From assembly GCA_035458865.1 (NCBI GenBank), contig DATHYZ010000077.1:1-28410 (forward strand): a stretch of DNA of 28,410 bases, in the 5' to 3' direction. Origin of the DNA: DATHYZ01 sp035458865. GTDB taxonomy: Bacteria; Chloroflexota; Limnocylindria; Limnocylindrales; CSP1-4. Under the pieces are notes generated by a model that was given only the letters and a program-made list of their open reading frames with translations, was not told the DNA's origin and ran no database searches. The position numbers were made by a program, and so were the translations under genes. Shown in pieces: positions 1-7,935 of this stretch; the first letter of the stretch is position 1; each line of letters begins with the position of its first letter.

Positions 1-697
1 CATCCGGCGTCGTCCCCGCGTCACCGCCGTCCTCGACCAACCGGGCGGCGATCTCCGCCGGGAGCGGCGGCAGCTGCTCGAGGCTGGTGAGCCCGAAGCG
101 CTCGAGGAAGTCGAGCCCGGTCCCATACAGGAAGGGACGACCGGGCGTCTCGGCGCGGCCCAGCTCGACGATGAGCCGGCGGTGCAGGAGCGTCCGGACC
201 GTGTAGTCGCTGTCGACGCCGCGAACCCTCTCGATGGCCGCCCGGGTGACCGGCTGGCGGTAGGCCACGATGGCGAGCGTCTCGAGGGCCGCCGGCGAGA
301 GGCGGATGGCGTCCGCGCCGACGTACCGGCCGATGAGCGGCCCCGCCTCGGGAGCGGTGGCGAGGGCCACCCGATCGCCGTCGACCAGCAGCCGGATGCC
401 CCGGTCGGCCAGGGCCACCTCCAGGTCGCCCAGCCGCTCGTCCACGATCGCACGGTCGACGCCGGAGATCGACGCCAGCTCGCGGCGGGAGAGCGGCCGC
501 TCGGCGACGAAGAGCAACGCTTCCAGCTGCTGCTCGCTCAGCTCGGCGGTCTCGGCGGACGCGGCGGACCCCTCCGCGGGAGAGACGTCCGGTTCCTCCT
601 CATCGCCGGGCATGGCCGTCGCCGGATCCTCGGGCGCGAGCCCCGGCCCGACGGGGACCCCCGGACCGCCGTCGCTCGTCCTGCTCGGGTCCCTCAT
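1..697 (-). CDS. scpB: Segregation and condensation protein B (3' end cut by window edge)
   Basis: ScpB is the winged-helix kleisin-associated subunit of the SMC-ScpAB condensin that compacts and segregates the chromosome. 232 codons are visible and the C-terminus runs off the window. After a disordered acidic N-terminal extension (residues 1-50), the first winged helix begins at about residue 53 (LSEQQLEALLFVAERPLS). The second contains the diagnostic stretch LSPAALETLAIVAYRQPVTR (about 133-152) and the late motif RPFLYGTGLDFLERFGL (about 187-203). The ATG at 697 overlaps the scpA stop as ATGA, which supports this start and translational coupling. An internal ATG at 613 (Met29) would remove most of the extension. 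Pairing with scpA makes the assignment firm. Confidence 0.95.
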   Translation of the reverse strand, partial: MRDPSRTSDGGPGVPVGPGLAPEDPATAMPGDEEEPDVSPAEGSAASAETAELSEQQLEALLFVAERPLSRRELASISGVDRAIVDERLGDLEVALADRGIRLLVDGDRVALATAPEAGPLIGRYVGADAIRLSPAALETLAIVAYRQPVTRAAIERVRGVDSDYTVRTLLHRRLIVELGRAETPGRPFLYGTGLDFLERFGLTSLEQLPPLPAEIAARLVEDGGDAGTTPD

Positions 698-1584
698 GCG
701 AAGTCCGCCAGCGTCTCGTCGAGGCCCTCGGCCTCATCGACGACGGCTCCGGCGGCCCGGCGCTCGGCCTCCGAGGTCCGGCGGGCCACGATCGGCCCCC
801 ATGGGCGCTCCTGCTCGACGATGATCTCCCGGCGCTTCATCAGCTCGAGCATGGCGAGGAACGTCACCGCCGCCACGACCTTGTCGTGGACCCCGCGGAG
901 CAGCTCCTGCAGCACGACGACCTCGGCACCGCGCAGGGCCGCCCGGATGACGGCGGCCCGCTCGGTGAGGGTGACCGTCCGCGGGATCGTCTCCGGTGGT
1001 GGCGGCGGCGGCGGGACGACCCGCAGGAGGGCCTCGAGGGCGTCCACCAGGCGACCCGGATCGATCGGCTCCGGCGCGGGTGCCCGGGCGCCGGCAAGGG
1101 CGGCCGCCGCGGCCGCCGCCGGCTCGCGACGGAAGACGCCGATCCGCTCGAGCGCGCCATCATGGAGGACCTGGCCGGCGTCCCGGAACGCCCGGTAGAG
1201 CACGAGCCTGGCCCGCAGCTCGGCCTCGGGATCGCCGTCGTCCTCGAGCCCCACCGGCACCGCCTGCGGCGCCCGGGGCAGCATCGCCCGGCTCTTGATC
1301 AGGATGAGCTGCGAGGCGACGGTGATGAAGGCCGCGACGTGGCCCATCCGGTCGTCGTCGAGGTCGGCCAGGGCCTCCAGGTAGGCCTCGGCGAGCGATC
1401 CCAGGGGCACGGTCAGGACGTCGAGCTGGCGGGCCTCGATCAGGGACAGGAGCAGGCCGAGCGGGCCCTCCCAGGTCCCGACCGAGACATGGGCGGCACG
1501 GTCGGGGCGGCGGTCCGGCTCGATCCGGACGGCCGACCTCCCGGCATCCAGCGGCGGGAACGGGGCAGGGCGGGCGACGACCAT
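694..1584 (-). CDS. scpA: Segregation and condensation protein A (kleisin)
   Basis: ScpA is the kleisin that bridges the SMC heads and binds an ScpB dimer. The 296-residue protein has a non-conserved N-terminal tail of about 35 residues. The family signature follows: WEGPLGLLLSLIEARQLDVL (38-57), then the helix ending in SQLILIKSRAMLP (91-103). The middle is a variable Ala/Pro-rich linker, and the C-terminal winged helix is recognisable (VVAAVTFLAMLELMKRREI). The length is usual to slightly long for the family. The start codon shares one base with the upstream HD-protein stop (TGATG), and its own stop overlaps scpB (ATGA), so scpA sits in the middle of a coupled HD-scpA-scpB unit. Confidence 0.95.
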   Translation of the reverse strand: MVVARPAPFPPLDAGRSAVRIEPDRRPDRAAHVSVGTWEGPLGLLLSLIEARQLDVLTVPLGSLAEAYLEALADLDDDRMGHVAAFITVASQLILIKSRAMLPRAPQAVPVGLEDDGDPEAELRARLVLYRAFRDAGQVLHDGALERIGVFRREPAAAAAAALAGARAPAPEPIDPGRLVDALEALLRVVPPPPPPPETIPRTVTLTERAAVIRAALRGAEVVVLQELLRGVHDKVVAAVTFLAMLELMKRREIIVEQERPWGPIVARRTSEAERRAAGAVVDEAEGLDETLADFA

Positions 1585-2081
1585 CAGGACGCCTCGTCGG
1601 CGAGCCGCAGGAGCTCCCCGAACTCGGGATCCCGGGGTGCTTCCTGGTGCCGGATGAGCTCGACCGTCCGCTGCGAGCAGCCGGCCTCGGCGGCGAGCGC
1701 GGCCGAGGTCTCGGCGTGCTCGGCCAGGGTGACGAGGTCGCGCCGCCAGGCGGGCAGGACCGAAACGGCCCGACCGACCCAGGGCCCGTACGCCTGCCCC
1801 AGCGAGTGGGCGACCCTCGGCAGCACCCCCACACGGCCCTTGCCGGCATCGTGGAGGAGTCCCGCGATGAGCACGTCGCGGTCCTGGACCCCCTGGCCCC
1901 GGAGGACCCCGACGACGTCCAGGCCGTGACGCCGATCGGCGACGTGCATGGCATCGAAGAGCGCCAGCTGGCCCGGCTCGAGCCAGGCCGCGACCTCCTC
2001 CCGCTCGGCCGGACGGACCCGGGCGGTCAGGTGGCTCCGGAACTGGTGGACCTTAGAGGCCCACCAGGAAGACCGTGACAT
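1584..2081 (-). CDS. HD-domain protein (putative metal-dependent phosphohydrolase)
   Basis: A 165-residue protein with a probable HD fold. The visible ligand set is H46 and H52 in MHVADRRHG, the H77-D78 pair in GLLHDAGKG, then H122, H145 and a late D162. This is the usual order for HD phosphohydrolases, which cleave phosphomonoesters or phosphodiesters of nucleotides or signalling molecules; the substrate cannot be read from the sequence. The ATG at 2081 lies inside the end of the preceding protease gene (29-nt overlap). No later start exists before Met45, so this start is effectively forced. It is coupled to scpA by a 1-nt overlap. A link to chromosome segregation is suggested only by that position. 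Confidence 0.85.
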   Translation of the reverse strand: MSRSSWWASKVHQFRSHLTARVRPAEREEVAAWLEPGQLALFDAMHVADRRHGLDVVGVLRGQGVQDRDVLIAGLLHDAGKGRVGVLPRVAHSLGQAYGPWVGRAVSVLPAWRRDLVTLAEHAETSAALAAEAGCSQRTVELIRHQEAPRDPEFGELLRLADEAS

Positions 2082-2691
2082 CCAGCATGAACCCCGCGAT
2101 GGCCCCCCCGAACAGGAGGACGCCGACGATGATGATGACGAAGCCGTACTGCGCGAGCTGGGTCCGGAGTCGCCAGGCCGTCGATGGGGGCAGGAACCGG
2201 AAGAGCACCTGCGAGCCGTCGAGCGGCGGGACCGGGATCAGGTTGAACACGGCGAGCATCACGTTGAAGAAGACGAAGTTGAACAGGATCAGGACGACGA
2301 TGTTCGGGACGTCGACCTCCAGGCCCACGACCGCCCGGAAGACCAGGGCCATGACCGACGCCATGACGAGGTTCGAGGCGGGTCCGGCCAGGGCCACGAC
2401 CAACTCGCCGTTCCGGCGGTCCACCAGGTTCGATGGGTTCACCGGCGTCGGCTTCGCCCACCCGAACACGAATGGGCTGAGCAGGATCGACACCGCGAGC
2501 AGGATCCCGCCAAGCGGGTCGAAGTGCCGGATGGGGTTGAGCGTCAGCCGCCCCATGAACCGTGCCGTGTGATCGCCAAGCCGGTCCGCGGCCAGCGCGT
2601 GGGCGAACTCGTGGACCGGGAAGCCGACGAGCAGGAAGAAGGCGATGAGGAAGGCAGCGGCGGCGAGTCGCTCGGGCGTGAAGTCGAACAC
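2053..2691 (-). CDS. Site-2 protease homologue (peptidase M50 family membrane metalloprotease)
   Basis: A 212-residue polytopic membrane protein of the short M50B type. The zinc motif HExxH is intact as HEFAH (residues 27-31) in the first hydrophobic segment. The third-ligand motif is present as NLIPVPPLDGS (150-160, Asp158), as in Rv2869/SpoIVFB-like rhomboid-independent proteases. There is no PDZ domain and no CBS domain. Members cleave substrates within the membrane, commonly anti-sigma factors or other regulators, but no substrate candidate is obvious here. The start is GTG at 2691, preceded closely by GAGG. It follows the bPH2/SHOCT gene by 56 nt and overlaps the HD-protein gene by 29 nt. 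Confidence 0.9.
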   Translation of the reverse strand: MFDFTPERLAAAAFLIAFFLLVGFPVHEFAHALAADRLGDHTARFMGRLTLNPIRHFDPLGGILLAVSILLSPFVFGWAKPTPVNPSNLVDRRNGELVVALAGPASNLVMASVMALVFRAVVGLEVDVPNIVVLILFNFVFFNVMLAVFNLIPVPPLDGSQVLFRFLPPSTAWRLRTQLAQYGFVIIIVGVLLFGGAIAGFMLDVTVFLVGL

Positions 2692-2747
2692 GGCGTCCTC
2701 GGTGCGGGCGGGATGACCGGAATCCTAGCCCGCCCGAGCGGACCGGT

Positions 2748-3527
2748 TCAGATGCGCTCGAGCAGCTCTCGCTTCTTGGCGTCGTACTCCTCGGGCGTGA
2801 TGGCGCCCGAGTCACGGAGCTCGGCCAGCGAGGCCAGCGTCTTCGTGACGTCGTCCGAGCCGGCCGGGGCCGGGGGCGGCGCGACCGCGGGAGCGGCAGC
2901 CGGCGTCGGCGCGGGTGCCGGCGCGGCAGCCGGTGCCGGCGCCGGAGCAGCCTCGGCCCGGACCGGCGGGGTCGGCGTCCGCGGGGTGTTGATGCCGATC
3001 AGCCGCTCTTCCTTGACCGTCATCATCGACTTCTTGAAGTCCACCGGGTCGGGCAGCGCCACCAGCTCGTCGACCCCGGTCTCGGCCGGCGTGAGGATCC
3101 GCAGGTTGCCGTAGCCGAGGATGCGGCCCAGCCACGGGACCTCGATCTGGGCGTCGGTCACGTTCTCGAGCGAGGAGTCGCTCGACTGCTTGTTGATGAC
3201 GCCCCAGACCCGCATGACCCGACGGTCGGTGAGAACGTACTCCTGGGACTGCCAGACCAGGACTGCCCAGACGAACCCGACAGCTGCGATCCCCAGCGCG
3301 ATGAGGGTCACCCACCCGATGAGGGTGTCGAGGAACCCGACGATGTCCGAGACGATGCCCTTCTCGTCCGGGTTGAGGACCAGGAACGACAGGATGAAGC
3401 CGATGAGGCCCACGACCACGGCGAGGGCGACCCAGCGGCCGGCGACCAGGAACGGGAAGATCCAGTGCTGGCGCTCTCGGCGGGAGATGGACTCCCCAGG
3501 CGCAAGGAGCCCGTCGGCGTAGGTCAT
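2748..3527 (-). CDS. Membrane protein with bPH2 (DUF304-like) and SHOCT domains
   Basis: 259 residues of unknown function. Two transmembrane helices lie at about 24-50 and 66-92. A bacterial PH-like segment (about 95-165) follows; it includes YVLTDRRVMRVWGV (97-110) and a strand-rich stretch ending near VALPDP. An Ala-Pro linker spans 189-223. The C-terminus is a SHOCT motif (LASLAELRDSGAITPEEYDAKKRELLERI, residues 231-259). SHOCT elements are short helical pairs thought to mediate oligomerisation or membrane association. The ATG at 3527 is preceded by GGAGAAG six bases upstream. It lies 18 nt after xerD and 56 nt before the site-2 protease homologue, so it probably belongs to the same operon. 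Confidence 0.85.
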   Translation of the reverse strand: MTYADGLLAPGESISRRERQHWIFPFLVAGRWVALAVVVGLIGFILSFLVLNPDEKGIVSDIVGFLDTLIGWVTLIALGIAAVGFVWAVLVWQSQEYVLTDRRVMRVWGVINKQSSDSSLENVTDAQIEVPWLGRILGYGNLRILTPAETGVDELVALPDPVDFKKSMMTVKEERLIGINTPRTPTPPVRAEAAPAPAPAAAPAPAPTPAAAPAVAPPPAPAGSDDVTKTLASLAELRDSGAITPEEYDAKKRELLERI

Positions 3528-3545
3528 CTGCGGCTTCTCCGTCCC

Positions 3546-4520
3546 TCAGGCCCGGGGGTGCGCCCGGGCGTACATGTCCCGGATCCGTTCTCCGGTCAGG
3601 TGAGTGTACAACTGGGTCGTGCTGATGCTGGCGTGGCCCAGCAGTTCCTGGACGACCCGCAGATCGGCCCCGCCCTCGAGCAGGTGCGTCGCGAAGGAGT
3701 GGCGGAGCGTGTGCGGGCTGACCCGGTCGGAGAGCCCCGCCCGGGACGCCGATCCCTTGACGACGGTCCAGGCCTGCTGGCGGGCCAGCCGGCGGCCGCG
3801 CGAGGTCAGGAACAGCGGCCCCCCGGCCGCGGGATCGACGTGCGCGAGCTCCAGCCAGTCGGAACGAGGCCCGTCGATCCAGCGCCCGAGCCACTCCAGG
3901 GCGACGTCGCCGACCGGGACGAGGCGCTCACGGTCGCCCTTGCCGACCACCCGCACGAAGCCGCCTTCCCGGGAGAGGTCGTCGCGGTCCAGCCCGAGCG
4001 CCTCCGAGATCCGGAGTCCCGATGCGTACAGGAGCTCGAGCAGGGCCCGGTCACGGATGCCGGTCGCAGCGGCCACGGCGTCGCTCGTCTCCGCCCCGCC
4101 CGCAGCGTCGAGAAGCGCTTCCACCTCGTCCACCGACAGCGTCTCGGGCAGCAGCCGGGGCTGTCGGGGCAGCTCGAGCCTCGCACCGACGTCGGCCTTG
4201 ATCAGGCCTTCCGCATAGGCGAACCGGTAGAACCCCCGGATCGCGGCGGCGCGGCGACGGAGGCTCGTCGGGGCGAGCGCGCGTCGGCCCCTGCCCGCTC
4301 CCCTCCCCCCGCGATCCGCGGCACAGCGGACGAGGTGTGCCTCGGCGGCCTCGGGCCCGGCATCCCAGGCCGTCCCCGCATCGACGCCGAAGGCACGCAG
4401 GTCGGTGGCGTAGGCCCGTAGGGTCGCCTCGGACAGCCCGCGCTCCACCCGCAGGTAGTCGAGGTAGGCGGCGATCGACCGCTCCAACCGGGCGTCGGCG
4501 GCCGCAGCCTGGCCGCTCAT
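3546..4520 (-). CDS. xerD: Tyrosine recombinase XerD (XerC/XerD family)
   Basis: Site-specific recombinase that resolves chromosome dimers at dif during division. With the start at 4520 it has 324 residues. The N-terminal SAM-like core-binding domain has LDYLRVERGLSEATLRAYATD (split around 21-40). The catalytic set is complete: R170 (ASGLRISE), K194 (VGKGDRERLVP), H270 and R273 (HTLRHSFATHLL), H296 (LGHAS) and nucleophile Y305 (TTQLYTHL). ATG at 4520 overlaps the recN stop (ATGA); a longer version starting at 4550 adds only an Arg-rich tail and is less likely. A small Gly/Arg-rich insert sits in the N-domain at about 70-82. XerC versus XerD cannot be settled from one paralogue; no dif-like site was noticed. 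Confidence 0.93.
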   Translation of the reverse strand: MSGQAAAADARLERSIAAYLDYLRVERGLSEATLRAYATDLRAFGVDAGTAWDAGPEAAEAHLVRCAADRGGRGAGRGRRALAPTSLRRRAAAIRGFYRFAYAEGLIKADVGARLELPRQPRLLPETLSVDEVEALLDAAGGAETSDAVAAATGIRDRALLELLYASGLRISEALGLDRDDLSREGGFVRVVGKGDRERLVPVGDVALEWLGRWIDGPRSDWLELAHVDPAAGGPLFLTSRGRRLARQQAWTVVKGSASRAGLSDRVSPHTLRHSFATHLLEGGADLRVVQELLGHASISTTQLYTHLTGERIRDMYARAHPRA

Positions 4521-6265
4521 CCGGCGACGGCGAGCCGCTCGCCGCGCCACCCGGTGGCCCGGTCGTCGAGCTCGCGCGCACTCGCTCTCGACGCCTCCCC
4601 GCCCGCTGCGCCGGCCAGCATGTCGGCAAGCTCCCCGACCCGGGCGTCACCAGCAAGGCGCTCGATCGTCGTGGCGGTCCGCCCATCCCGCTCGACCTTG
4701 GCGATCCGCAGGTGGGTGTCGGCGTAGGCGGCGATCTGCGCGAGGTGGGTGACGCAGAGGACCTGGTGGCGCCGCGCCAGCGCCCACAGCGCCCGCCCCA
4801 CGGGTTCCGCGCTGCGCCCCCCGATCCCGCTGTCGATCTCATCGAAGACGAGGGTGGGCGTGTCGTCAAGACCGGCGAGGACCTCCCGGATCGCGAGGGC
4901 GACACGCGACAGCTCGCCACCGGAGGCGATGCGGGCGAGCGGGCGGGCTGGCTCGCCCGGGTTGGGGGCGAAGCGGAAGACAACCTCGTCGACGCCGGCG
5001 GCGTCGAACGCGAGCGCATCGCCGTCGAGCTCCACGGCCGGCTCGCCAGGGGCCGCGATCCGGCGACCCAGGCCGACGGCGAAGGCCTCGACGGGGAACC
5101 CGAGCGGCAGGAGCGTCCGGCCGACCGCCTCGGCCAGGCTTCCCGCGGCCGTGGCCCGCAGCGCCGAGAGCGTCGCGGCCGCGTCCGCGACCTCGCCGAG
5201 GAGGACGGCATCCAGCTCCCGGCGGCGGATCCGCTCCTCGTCGAGGCCCTGGAGGCGCTCGGCCTCGGCCCGACACCGCTCGCCATGGGCCACGACGGCC
5301 GCCTCGTCGTCACCGTACCGGCGCTCGAGCGCGTAGATCACCGACAGGCGCTCCTCGAGCCGGGCGAGCTCGGCGGGGTCGTGGTCGACGGTCTCGGCCA
5401 GGATCCGGGCCTGGTCCGCCGCGTCGTCGAGCTCGGCGACGAGGCCGCCCAGGCGCTCCGCGAGCGGTCCGAAGCGGGGATCGAGACGAGCGACCCTCGA
5501 TGCGGCCTCGGCGGCGCTGGCGGCGGACTCGCGAGCGCCTGCCTCCTCCCCGGTGAGCGCCGTCCGGATCGCTGCCGCGGCCGTCACGGCGGCCTCGGCG
5601 TGCCGCGCCGCGGCCAGGCGACCTTCGATCTCGGCAGCCTCGCCCGGCCGGAGGCGGGCGCCCTCGATCTCGGCGGCCTCATGGGCCAGGACCTCGAGTC
5701 GTCGGGCGACCTCTCGATCGTCGGCCGGCAGGTCCGCAAGAGCCTCGCGGTTCTCGCGCCAGCGGGCCACGGCCGCGGCCATCGCGGCGCGGGCATCCTG
5801 GTGCTCCCCGAAGGCGTCGAGCAGGTCGCGCTGGTGCCGATCGTCAAGGAGGCGCTGCTGTTCGTGCTGGCCGTGGATGTCGACGAGCGGACCGGTGACC
5901 TCGGCCAGCCGACCCACGGTGACGGCCTCCCCGTCGAGCCTGGCGGCCGATCGACCGGATGCGCTCACCTCCCGGACCGCGGCCAGGCGGCCGTCGGGCC
6001 GCTCGAAGCTCGCCTCCACCCGTGCCGCATCGGCGCCGTGGCGAACGAGCCCGGTGTCGGCGCGGGCGCCCAGGACGAGCCCGAGGGCATCGATCAGGAG
6101 GCTCTTCCCGGCCCCGGTCTCCCCGCTCAGGACGATCAGGCCGGCCGGCAGCTCCACCCGGACGCGCTCGAGAAGGGCCAGGTCGTCGACCGAGAGCGCC
6201 ACGAGCCGTCCGAGGTCGGCTCCGGGCTCGCCTGCGCGGGCAGCCCGCTCGGAGGGACCCGTCAC
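4517..6265 (-). CDS. recN: DNA repair protein RecN (SMC-like ATPase)
   Basis: RecN is an SMC-like ATPase that tethers broken DNA ends during double-strand-break repair. The 582-residue product has Walker A GETGAGKS (48-55), the RecN-typical DIHGQHEQQRLLD segment, and a long Ala/Glu/Arg-rich coiled-coil middle. The ABC signature is IASGGELSRVALAI (from about 446) and Walker B is TLVFDEIDSGIGG (about 471-483). A Walker A located 48 residues in is later than usual because of about 20 extra N-terminal residues. The start is GTG at 6265 overlapping the nadK stop as GTGA. The reading frame stays open far upstream of this, but that part is the shadow of nadK. Confidence 0.95.
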   Translation of the reverse strand: MTGPSERAARAGEPGADLGRLVALSVDDLALLERVRVELPAGLIVLSGETGAGKSLLIDALGLVLGARADTGLVRHGADAARVEASFERPDGRLAAVREVSASGRSAARLDGEAVTVGRLAEVTGPLVDIHGQHEQQRLLDDRHQRDLLDAFGEHQDARAAMAAAVARWRENREALADLPADDREVARRLEVLAHEAAEIEGARLRPGEAAEIEGRLAAARHAEAAVTAAAAIRTALTGEEAGARESAASAAEAASRVARLDPRFGPLAERLGGLVAELDDAADQARILAETVDHDPAELARLEERLSVIYALERRYGDDEAAVVAHGERCRAEAERLQGLDEERIRRRELDAVLLGEVADAAATLSALRATAAGSLAEAVGRTLLPLGFPVEAFAVGLGRRIAAPGEPAVELDGDALAFDAAGVDEVVFRFAPNPGEPARPLARIASGGELSRVALAIREVLAGLDDTPTLVFDEIDSGIGGRSAEPVGRALWALARRHQVLCVTHLAQIAAYADTHLRIAKVERDGRTATTIERLAGDARVGELADMLAGAAGGEASRASARELDDRATGWRGERLAVAG

Positions 6266-7107
6266 CGCGGCAGCAGCTCGACCTTCTCGCGGAGGAGGTC
6301 CCAGAACGGCTGTGCGCCCTCCGGCTCGAGGAGGCGGATGGGGCGCTCGAGCGCCCGGACCTCGACGACGTCGCCCGCCACGAGGGGCCGGTCCTGCCAG
6401 CCGTCCACCGACACGAGCGCCTCGTGGGCTGCGACGACCCGGCACCGGACCACCTGGTCCGTGCCCACGACGACGGCCCGGATCGTCGACAGGTACGCGG
6501 CGATCGGCGTGACGATCAGGTTGCGGCTGCGCGGGTCCAGGATGGGTCCGCCGGCCGAGAAGGAGTAGCCGGTCGAGCCGGTCGGCGAGGCGACGACGAG
6601 GCCGTCGGCGATGAACGTGGCGAGATGGCTCTCGTCGATGCCCACTTCCAGGTGGCAGACCCGGGCCAGGGAGCCACGGGCCACGACGACGTCGTTGAGC
6701 GCGATCGTGGGCGGCAGGCCGTCCGGCTGCCCGCCTGGGAGGACCGACGCCTGCAGCAGCATCCGCTCCTCCACCCGGTAGCGGCCCAGATGCAGGTGCT
6801 CGAAGATCGGCTCGAGCCGGTGGCCCTCCGCCTTGGAGAGGAACCCGACCTTGCCCAGGTTGACGCCCAGGATCGGCACGTCCACGGCGGCGACGGAGGT
6901 GGCAGCCCGGAGGAACGTCCCGTCCCCGCCGAGCACGACGAGCACGTCCGTCCCCGGGAGCGCCTCGACGAGCGCCGACGTCTCGGCCGCAGGCGCCCAC
7001 CAGGTGCCGATGCCGTGGTCCTCGCACCAGGCGGTGGCCCGTCCGAGCAGCTCCAGCGCATCGGGCTTGGTCGGGTTCACGGCGAAGCCGATCCGGCTGA
7101 CGGTCAT
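6262..7107 (-). CDS. nadK: NAD kinase
   Basis: Phosphorylates NAD to NADP, the sole route to NADP. The 281-residue protein carries the GGDGT motif (60-64, Asp62), the conserved ILGVNLGKVGFLS stretch (79-91), and the NAD-binding segment DGLVVASPTGSTGYSFSAGG (168-187). The usual Asn-Glu pair is present as Asn-Asp (ALNDVVV, 138-139), a conservative change. The ATG at 7107 overlaps the tlyA stop as ATGA and begins the typical MTVSRIGFAVNPTK, so the open frame upstream of it is not translated. The stop overlaps recN. The tlyA-nadK-recN order is widespread among Gram-positive and Chloroflexota-like genomes. Confidence 0.95.
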   Translation of the reverse strand: MTVSRIGFAVNPTKPDALELLGRATAWCEDHGIGTWWAPAAETSALVEALPGTDVLVVLGGDGTFLRAATSVAAVDVPILGVNLGKVGFLSKAEGHRLEPIFEHLHLGRYRVEERMLLQASVLPGGQPDGLPPTIALNDVVVARGSLARVCHLEVGIDESHLATFIADGLVVASPTGSTGYSFSAGGPILDPRSRNLIVTPIAAYLSTIRAVVVGTDQVVRCRVVAAHEALVSVDGWQDRPLVAGDVVEVRALERPIRLLEPEGAQPFWDLLREKVELLPR

Positions 7108-7907
7108 GCCGCCGTCACCGCTCGGATCCGCTCGGCCACGGCGGGGTCGCCCGGACCGGGACGCAGGTGGAGAAGGAACTCGCGGTTGCCCTCGGGACCC
7201 AGGATCGGCGACGCGGCCACGTCCCGTGCCCCGAGGCCTCGGGTGTCGGCCTGCTCGACGACCCGCTCGAGGACCGCCCGGTGGACGGCGGGATCCCGGA
7301 CCACGCCCTTGCGGACGAGGTCGCGGCCGGCCTCGAACTGGGGCTTCACGAGGCAGACGATCGCGCCGTCCGGCGTGAGGCACGAAGCGACCGGCCCCAG
7401 GACGAGGTCGAGGGAGATGAAGGCCACGTCGATCACCGCCAGGTCCGCCCCCTCCGGCAACCGGTCCGGTCCGAGCTCCCGCGCGTTCGTGCGGTCCATG
7501 ACGACGACCCTCGGGTCGCGTGCGAGACGATCGGCCAACTGTCCTCTGCCCACGTCGACAGCGTAGACACGGGATGCCCCCCGCTGCAACAGGACATCGG
7601 TGAAGCCGCCTGTCGAGGCCCCGACGTCCAGGCAGACCAGGCCGCCGGGGTCGATCCCGAAGGCGTCCAGGCCGGCCGCCAGCTTGTGCCCGCCACGGCT
7701 GACATATGGCTCGGGCCGCACGACCTCGACGTCGATCTCCGGGTCCACGAGATCGCCGGGCTTGCGGTCGAGACGGCCGGCGTCACCGGCCCCCACCCGG
7801 ACCTTGCCCCCCAGCAGGAGCGCCTGCGCCCGGCTCCGTGACTCGGCCAGGCCTCGCTCGACGATGAGCTGGTCCAGGCGGATCCGCTTCACGCGTGCAT
7901 CCGCCAC
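7104..7907 (-). CDS. tlyA: TlyA family rRNA (cytidine-2'-O)-methyltransferase
   Basis: 267 residues. An N-terminal S4 RNA-binding domain (about 8-65, RLDQLIVERGLAESRSRAQ) is followed by an FtsJ-like Rossmann methyltransferase domain. The SAM motif is LDVGASTGGFTD (93-104), and the K-D-K-E tetrad can be placed at K75, D160, K188 and E243, with spacing close to that of characterised TlyA proteins. Family members 2'-O-methylate cytidines of 16S and/or 23S rRNA, which affects capreomycin sensitivity; the old hemolysin name is misleading. The start is GTG at 7907, with a second in-frame GTG at codon 6 as an alternative. It lies 28 nt after dxs and overlaps nadK by 4 nt. Confidence 0.92.
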   Translation of the reverse strand: MADARVKRIRLDQLIVERGLAESRSRAQALLLGGKVRVGAGDAGRLDRKPGDLVDPEIDVEVVRPEPYVSRGGHKLAAGLDAFGIDPGGLVCLDVGASTGGFTDVLLQRGASRVYAVDVGRGQLADRLARDPRVVVMDRTNARELGPDRLPEGADLAVIDVAFISLDLVLGPVASCLTPDGAIVCLVKPQFEAGRDLVRKGVVRDPAVHRAVLERVVEQADTRGLGARDVAASPILGPEGNREFLLHLRPGPGDPAVAERIRAVTAA

Positions 7908-7935
7908 GGGCAGGTCACCGGCCCGGGTCGACCGC

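Noticed and set aside
2860..2960. GCC/GGC microsatellite-like stretch
   Set aside because: It codes for the Ala-Pro linker of the bPH2/SHOCT protein, with irregular units.
4337..6568. A plus-strand 743-codon frame opposite xerD and recN
   Set aside because: It mirrors the codon structure of recN on the other strand and shows no domain.
6266..7027. Upstream extension of the recN frame through nadK
   Set aside because: It is out of frame with nadK and rich in Arg/Pro/Gly. The GTGA overlap at 6262-6265 and RecN homology set the start.
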